Assembly: GCF_000744225.1 (NCBI RefSeq)
Contig: NZ_JQLN01000004.1
Span: forward strand, 310,001 to 374,000
From: Kitasatospora mediocidica KCTC 9733
GTDB taxonomy: Bacteria > Actinomycetota > Actinomycetes > Streptomycetales > Streptomycetaceae
DNA length: 64,000 nt
Direction of reading: 5' to 3'
The notes under the pieces were generated by a model, which ran no database searches, was not told the DNA's origin, and saw only the letters and a program-made list of their open reading frames with translations. The translations under genes were made by a program, and so were the position numbers. Positions 62,807 through 64,000 of the stretch are shown one piece after another (position 1 is the first letter of the stretch; each line of letters starts with the position of its first letter).

Positions 62807-63277
62807 ATGCCTGCAGCCGACCAGCGCGCCCTCAGCGCCGACAGCACCCTGACCGAGCTCGACGGGCCGGAGGGCGACGAGCTGTCCCCGGGCCTCGACC
62901 TCGCTCCGGGAGCCGACCCCGGCGAGCCCGAGTCCTGGGAGATCTTCCGCGTGCACTGCCCGGAGTGCGACCGCCCGATCGCCCTGGTGGACGAGGAGGA
63001 GCGGCTGCCGCAGCACGCGGTGCTGCGGACCGCCTGGCACCCGTTCTCCCCCGCGCTGTGCCCGGGGTCGGGGCTGCCGGCGGACGACCTGGAGGAGACC
63101 GGCCCCGAACCGGGAACCGACACCGACAGCGCCCTCGCCGCGCTGCTCGCGCGGCCGGTCGTCCTGGACTGGCGCACCCAGCCGTTCTCGCACGCGGGCG
63201 GCCCGGGCGGCGCTCCCGGCATGCACCGGGTGCCGGCGATGCGCAAGCCCGCGGACGCCCGGCTCGTCCGCCACTGA
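62807..63277 (+). CDS. Small acidic Cys/His-rich conserved protein, function unknown
   Basis: A 156-aa soluble protein. HCPECDRPIALVDEEERLPQHAVLRTAWHPFSPALCPGSG has a CxxC followed by His and Cys, possibly a single zinc ribbon. The N-terminal half is acidic and Gly/Pro-rich; the C-terminal part is basic. Similar proteins are seen next to regulators in streptomycetes, but I do not recognise a named family. AAAGGGGG lies about 7 bases before the ATG. It is divergent from the AsnC gene. Confidence 0.72.
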   Translation: MPAADQRALSADSTLTELDGPEGDELSPGLDLAPGADPGEPESWEIFRVHCPECDRPIALVDEEERLPQHAVLRTAWHPFSPALCPGSGLPADDLEETGPEPGTDTDSALAALLARPVVLDWRTQPFSHAGGPGGAPGMHRVPAMRKPADARLVRH

Positions 63278-63288
63278 GCACGGCGGCT

Positions 63289-63347
63289 CCCGAACGGGCC
63301 GCGAGCCCGACGCCGATCCTCGGCGTCGGGCTCGCGACTCGTTCGGG
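63289..63347. terminator. Two-tier hairpin between convergent genes
   Basis: Inner arms 63300-63316 and 63320-63336 (17 bp perfect) are flanked by a second pair CCCGAACG / CGTTCGGG (63289-63296 and 63340-63347). It terminates both the Cys/His-rich gene and the acyl-CoA dehydrogenase gene. Confidence 0.88.
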
Positions 63348-63366
63348 GTGAAACTCAGCCGGTGGC

Positions 63367-64000
63367 TCAGCCCTTGGTGAGGTGGCGGCCGATCACCAGG
63401 CGCTGGATCTGATTGGTGCCCTCGACGATCTGCAGCACCTTGGCCTCGCGCATGAAGCGCTCGGCCGGGAAGTCCTGGGTGTAGCCGTAGCCGCCGAGCA
63501 CCTGGACCGCGTCCGTGGTCACCCGCATGGCGGTGTCGGTGCAGAACAGCTTGGCCATCGCGGCCTGCTTGGAGAAGGCCAGGCCGCCGTCCCGCAGCCG
63601 GGCCGCGGCCAGGTAGAGCGAGCGGCCGGCCTCGATCTGGGTGGCCATGTCCGCGAGCATGAAGGACAGGCCCTGGAAGTCGGCGATCGGCCGGCCGAAC
63701 TGCTGCCGGGTCCGGGCGTAGTCCACCGCGAGGTCCAGCGCGGCCTGGGCCACACCGATCGCGCAGGCCGCGATGCCGAGCCGGCCGGAGTCCAGCGCGG
63801 AGAGCGCGATCTGGAAGCCCTGGCCCTCCTCGCCGACCAGCCGGTCGGCGCTCAGCCGCACGCCGTCGAAGTGCATCTGGGCGGTGGGCGAGCTCTGCAT
63901 GCCCATCTTGTGCTCCGGCGGCGCGGACGACAGGCCGGCGCTGTCACCGGGGACGAGCAGGCAGCTTATGCCGCGCGGGCCGTCCTCGCCGGTGCGCACC
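63367..64000 (-). CDS. Acyl-CoA dehydrogenase, C-terminal part (N-terminus beyond right edge)
   Basis: The last 211 residues of a flavin-dependent acyl-CoA dehydrogenase acting in beta-oxidation or amino-acid degradation. The visible part covers the middle beta domain end (ISCLLVPGDSAGL, FDGVRLSADRLVGEEGQG) and the full C-terminal helical domain (YARTRQQFGRPIADFQGLSFMLADMA). The catalytic Glu is in LQIVEGTNQIQRLVIGRHL. QVLGGYGYTQDFPAERFMRE is the typical family signature. The gene continues past 64000. Confidence 0.93.
   Translation of the reverse strand, partial: VRTGEDGPRGISCLLVPGDSAGLSSAPPEHKMGMQSSPTAQMHFDGVRLSADRLVGEEGQGFQIALSALDSGRLGIAACAIGVAQAALDLAVDYARTRQQFGRPIADFQGLSFMLADMATQIEAGRSLYLAAARLRDGGLAFSKQAAMAKLFCTDTAMRVTTDAVQVLGGYGYTQDFPAERFMREAKVLQIVEGTNQIQRLVIGRHLTKG

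Noticed and set aside
1..64000. tRNA, rRNA, CRISPR or insertion sequence
   Set aside because: No cloverleaf-like gene, rRNA sequence, spaced direct repeats or transposase motif was noticed; this is by eye only.

Overview
The window looks like chromosomal DNA of a streptomycete (Streptomyces or Kitasatospora). G+C is very high, codons end in G or C, GTG starts are common, and ribosome sites are purine-rich. It carries rbpA behind a sigma-R-type promoter, a FxsA/Lnt pair, an EF-G2 paralogue and many GNAT, SAM-methyltransferase and secreted-hydrolase genes. I found no rRNA, tRNA, CRISPR array, insertion sequence or replication origin. Species-level placement cannot be made from the sequence alone.

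Region 1 (1-2.4 kb): the start of a lipoprotein gene (minus strand, cut by the window edge), a 14-TM MFS exporter and a small membrane-anchored BMP-like protein. Region 2 (2.5-28.1 kb) is the outstanding part, an extracellular polymorphic-toxin island. It holds a 3663-aa secreted Rhs protein with LamG domains, a pretoxin HINT domain and a C-terminal DddA/SCP1.201-like deaminase tip, followed by a SUKH-like putative immunity gene. The tip and the immunity gene are visibly poorer in G+C than the core. Next come an EF-G-like GTPase, a secreted DNRLRE/FG-GAP/bulb-lectin protein on the opposite strand, and a second secreted Rhs protein (2204 aa). Its unusual tail may be an ADP-ribosyltransferase/NADase-like toxin and overlaps a 105-aa putative immunity gene by ATGA.

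Region 3 (28-46.5 kb) is ordinary accessory metabolism. It contains GNATs (one fused to an NTF2-like domain), a DUF4291 protein, a divergent XRE-cupin regulator and methyltransferase, a fatty-acyl-CoA synthetase, an Fpg/Nei glycosylase, a glutaminase, a TenA-like protein, an SRPBCC protein, two coupled alpha/beta hydrolases, a TIGR00027-type methyltransferase, an APC permease, a conserved unknown, an S41 peptidase and a GDSL lipase.

Region 4 (46.5-52.5 kb) is a divergent catabolic cluster: KDPG aldolase, N-acyl-D-amino-acid deacylase and a PLP amino-acid deaminase on one side; KDG-type kinase, IclR regulator and RidA on the other. A four-half-site operator lies between them. Together these activities would take an N-acyl-D-glucosaminate-like compound (for example the oxidised chitin monomer) to pyruvate and glyceraldehyde-3-phosphate.

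Region 5 (52.5-64 kb) is more core-like: a hotdog thioesterase, GNAT, ankyrin protein, small membrane protein plus an FtsK-like protein whose Walker A lysine is replaced by Thr, RbpA, FxsA, apolipoprotein N-acyltransferase, a YtcJ-type amidohydrolase with an AsnC regulator, a Cys/His-rich small protein and the C-terminal part of an acyl-CoA dehydrogenase. Many genes are separated by long perfect hairpins without U-tracts, typical of streptomycete terminators.
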